This document shows, piece after piece, positions 61,136 to 64,000 of a stretch of 64,000 bases of DNA. A program made the position numbers and the translations under genes. Origin of the DNA: an uncultured Tateyamaria sp. (GTDB lineage: Bacteria; Pseudomonadota; Alphaproteobacteria; Rhodobacterales; Rhodobacteraceae); NCBI RefSeq assembly GCF_947503415.1, contig NZ_CANNDS010000002.1, positions 434,001 through 498,000 on the forward strand, given 5' to 3'. The notes beneath the pieces are model-generated. The model saw only the letters and a list, made by a program, of their open reading frames with translations, did not search any database and was not told the DNA's origin. How positions within the stretch are numbered: position 1 is the stretch's first letter; each line of letters begins with the position of its first letter.

Positions 61136-62913
61136 CGTCCCACCGCGTATGCTTGCATCAGTCGTGGCGTTGCTGCTGCGCGCAACATGCCACCGGGTTC
61201 GCGAAGTGCCGCCGTCAGACGGCCCACTGTCCACGGTTCGGCCACTGTCACTTTGTGACCGCGCGCGCGCAGGTCGGCGATCACGTCCTCGCCCACATTC
61301 GGTTCAATCATCATCTCACCCGGTCGCACCTCGCGGGGGAAGAACGAGCCCTGGAAATGCATGGAATGGAACAGCGGTTGATCCATGCAGGCCTGCAGTC
61401 CCATGCCGAAATGCACAAAGCGCAGAAACCAGATCAGTTGCCATTGGTCCTGCTGGTCGCCGCCGGGTGTGCCGAACACCAGTTGCGTGCCGTCCTGTTC
61501 CGCAAGGCTTGGCGTCAGCGTGGTGCGGGGGCGCCGCCCCGGTGCCAGAGACGTCGGCAGCCCGTGTTCCAGCCAGTACATCTGTGCCCGCGAGTTGAGC
61601 GGAAAGCCCAGACCCGGGATCACGGGATTGCTTTGCAACCATCCGCCCGAGGGCGTCGAGGCCACCATGTTGCCCCAGCGGTCGATGACATCGAGATGCA
61701 CTGTATCGCCACGTTTCTCGGTCAGGTGCGACATGGTGGGTTCCTGTGCCGCAACCGCCCCCACGTTGAAGTCGCGCGCCGATCGTTCGAGATACGCGTC
61801 CGCCAGATGTTCAAACCCGGGTACGTGACCGGGCCGTTGGTCCAGCGACGCCTGTTCGGTGATCAACTGTCGCCGGTCGGCGTTGTAGGCTTCGCTCAGT
61901 AAGACATCCATGGGAATGTCGCTGTGGTCGGGGTCGCCGTAATACGCCTCCCGGTCGGCATAGGCGAGTTTCATCGCTTCGATCACCGTATGCACGAATT
62001 GCGCGCCATTGGGGTCCATCGCGCCAATGTCGACGCCCTTGAGGATCGCGAGCGCTTGCAACAGGACCGGCCCCTGCGACCAGGCGTGGGTCTTGTGCAC
62101 GGTCCAGCCGTGATAGTCGAAGCTCAGCGGGGCTTCGTAGGTGGCGCGCCAATCGGCCATGTCGGACCGGGCAAGAACGGCGGAGTGCTTGGCTTCGGAC
62201 ACATCCATCACATGCGCATCCTTGAGATAATCAAAAATGGCGTCGGCCACGAAGCCTTCGCGCCATTCCGCGCGGGCGGCGTCGATCTGCGCTTCGCGCG
62301 TGTCGCCCGTGGCATCGGCAAGGCGGTCATAGGTGGCGGCCAGATCGGGGTTCCTGAACAGGTCGTGTGGTGCGGGGGCTTGCCCGCCTGGGGTCCACAC
62401 CTCGGCGGACGTGGGCCATTCCTTTGCGAAGAAGTCCTGGAGGCCCGCGATGGTGTTGGCGACGCGCGGCAGGACCGGATGACCGTCGCGGGCATAGTCG
62501 ATGGCCGGTTGCAGCACATCGCGCAGGGACATGGTGCCGTGATCGCGCAGCATCAGCATCCAGCCGTCAAATGCGCCGGGCACCACCGTTGCCAGCAGAC
62601 CCGAACCGGGCACGAGGGTGAGGCCCTGATCGGTGTAGTGTTCCACCGTCGCGGCCGCGGGTGCCGTACCTTGGGCGCACAGGACTTCGACCTTGCCGGT
62701 CTTTGCAGAATAGAAGATCGCGGGCATGTCCCCGGCGGGACCGTTCAGATGCGGCTCGACCACCTGCAGGGTCAGGGCTGTCGCGATCGACGCGTCAAAC
62801 GCGTTGCCCCCCTTTTCGAGGATGCTCATGCCCACGCTCGATGCGATCCAGTGGGTCGAGGTCACAACACCGAACGTCCCTCGGATTTCGGGTCTTGTGG
62901 TGAAATCAGACAT
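61132..62913 (-). CDS. Gamma-glutamyltransferase family protein
   Basis: 593 aa from MSDFTTRPEIRGTFGVVTSTHW; KRGDTVHLDVIDRWGNMVASTPSGG catalytic region, DPNGAQFVH. Confidence 0.92.
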   Translation of the reverse strand: MSDFTTRPEIRGTFGVVTSTHWIASSVGMSILEKGGNAFDASIATALTLQVVEPHLNGPAGDMPAIFYSAKTGKVEVLCAQGTAPAAATVEHYTDQGLTLVPGSGLLATVVPGAFDGWMLMLRDHGTMSLRDVLQPAIDYARDGHPVLPRVANTIAGLQDFFAKEWPTSAEVWTPGGQAPAPHDLFRNPDLAATYDRLADATGDTREAQIDAARAEWREGFVADAIFDYLKDAHVMDVSEAKHSAVLARSDMADWRATYEAPLSFDYHGWTVHKTHAWSQGPVLLQALAILKGVDIGAMDPNGAQFVHTVIEAMKLAYADREAYYGDPDHSDIPMDVLLSEAYNADRRQLITEQASLDQRPGHVPGFEHLADAYLERSARDFNVGAVAAQEPTMSHLTEKRGDTVHLDVIDRWGNMVASTPSGGWLQSNPVIPGLGFPLNSRAQMYWLEHGLPTSLAPGRRPRTTLTPSLAEQDGTQLVFGTPGGDQQDQWQLIWFLRFVHFGMGLQACMDQPLFHSMHFQGSFFPREVRPGEMMIEPNVGEDVIADLRARGHKVTVAEPWTVGRLTAALREPGGMLRAAATPRLMQAYAVGR

Positions 62914-62929
62914 CTGCGGTCCTTTTTGA

Positions 62930-63817
62930 TCAGTGTTCGCGCGGATCGAGTGCATCACGCAATCCGTCGCCGAGAAGGTTGAAGCCAAGGACGACACAGA
63001 AGATCGACACACCGGGCCACATGGCCATCCAGGGCGCCTGATTCAGGAAGTTTTTGGCGGTGTTGAGCATCGATCCCCAACTTGGCGCGGGGGGCTGCTG
63101 GCCAAGGCCCAGAAACGACAGTGACGCTTCGGCGATGATGGCCGTCGCAATTGTCAGCGTCGCCTGAACAAGGATGGGCGGCAGGACATTGGGAAAGATG
63201 TAGCGCGTGAGGATTTTATGCGTCGGCAAACCGATGGCGCGCGCGCTGTCGACGTAATCCTCGGATTTGATGTTGATCACCTGCCCGCGCGTAAGCCGGA
63301 TGAAAATGGGCGTGGCCGATATGCCGATGGCAATCATCGCATTGGTCAGCGACGGGCTGAGGAAGGCGGCAAGTGCAATGGCGAGGATCAGGAACGGCAC
63401 CGCCAGCAGCGCCTCGGTGCAGCGCGAAATGATCGCATCGGTCCAACCACCAAAATAGCCCGCGATGATCCCGAGGGGGACACCGAACAGCACGGCGATG
63501 CCCACCGACACAACCCCGGCCAATAAAGACGCCTGCGCGCCCCAGATCAACCGGGCCATGACATCGCGGCCAATCTCATCCGTGCCCATGGGATGCGCCC
63601 AGCTTGGTGCCTTGCGCACGGCGCTCCAATCGGTTGCGGCGGGCTCCGGTATAGGCAGGATCGGGGCCGCGAGGGCGATGAGCACAAAGAATGCCACGAG
63701 ACCCCCGCCGATCATCGCGCTTTTGTGGCTACGAAATTTTTTCCAGACGCGGTTTTCGGGCCGTGCGGACAACACCGGATCCGAAGCTGTTGGGGTGTTG
63801 GTGGCGGTCTGGGTCAT
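62930..63817 (-). CDS. ABC transporter permease (DppC type)
   Basis: 295 aa; MGTDEIGRDVMARLIWGAQASLLAG; multiple TM. Confidence 0.94.
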   Translation of the reverse strand: MTQTATNTPTASDPVLSARPENRVWKKFRSHKSAMIGGGLVAFFVLIALAAPILPIPEPAATDWSAVRKAPSWAHPMGTDEIGRDVMARLIWGAQASLLAGVVSVGIAVLFGVPLGIIAGYFGGWTDAIISRCTEALLAVPFLILAIALAAFLSPSLTNAMIAIGISATPIFIRLTRGQVINIKSEDYVDSARAIGLPTHKILTRYIFPNVLPPILVQATLTIATAIIAEASLSFLGLGQQPPAPSWGSMLNTAKNFLNQAPWMAMWPGVSIFCVVLGFNLLGDGLRDALDPREH

Positions 63818-63818
63818 A

Positions 63819-64000
63819 TCAGTGCCCCCTCAGCCTTGGGTTCAGTACGTAGTACATCGCATCGGCAAAGAGGTTCATGAAGATGAACCCGATGGCTGTC
63901 ACCAGCACGATCCCCTGAACAACGGCGTAGTCCCGATTGAAAACCGCATCGACAACCAGTTTGCCAAAGCCGGGGATGGTGAAAATCTGTTCGGTCAGCA
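63819..64000 (-). CDS. ABC transporter permease (DppB type), partial at window edge
   Basis: Reverse reading ends ...GIVLVTAIGFIFMNLFADAMYYVLNPRLRGH*; adjacent to DppC-type gene. Confidence 0.88.
   Translation of the reverse strand, partial: LTEQIFTIPGFGKLVVDAVFNRDYAVVQGIVLVTAIGFIFMNLFADAMYYVLNPRLRGH

Overview
The window is an alphaproteobacterial chromosome segment, most consistent with Rhodobacteraceae/Roseobacter (inferred from gene order, codon bias and small nuo-associated families). It is almost entirely coding, with long antisense shadow ORFs. Main blocks: (1) complex I operon nuoA-B-C-D-E-F-G on the minus strand, interleaved with about ten small accessory ORFs; (2) GAF/PAS-like protein, DUF1330 protein and LysR regulator; (3) leucine/isovalerate catabolism (liu) operon with an embedded GST; (4) EF-hand protein with an RHH-like N-terminus, DegT-type aminotransferase, gph; (5) glmU-glmS-alkD, moaA, waaA, glycosyltransferase; (6) catabolic/transport locus with tandem M20 amidohydrolases, FAD oxidoreductase, ArgE-like protein, SDR and an oligopeptide-type ABC transporter; (7) DUF3422, pntAB; (8) SDR plus a REP-associated transposase (RAYT) gene with clustered REP-like hairpins; (9) glutamine amidotransferase, glcG-like and glcB; (10) sulfotransferase, GNAT, YjhX-family toxin homolog, DUF2256 and photolyase; (11) GFA protein, GntR/FCD regulator, DUF1028, gamma-glutamyltransferase and ABC permeases. 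No tRNA, rRNA, CRISPR array or prophage was recognised. Most notable: a 23-nt REP family (GTAA + 8-bp stem + TGT/TGA loop) with covarying stems, whose GTAA heads supply the stop codons of two genes and one copy of which lies inside the photolyase reading frame; a predicted RHH-TM-4xEF-hand protein; and a NuoE C-terminal H3TH-like domain duplicated in a neighbouring nuo-cluster ORF. All assignments come from reading the sequence; no database search was run.
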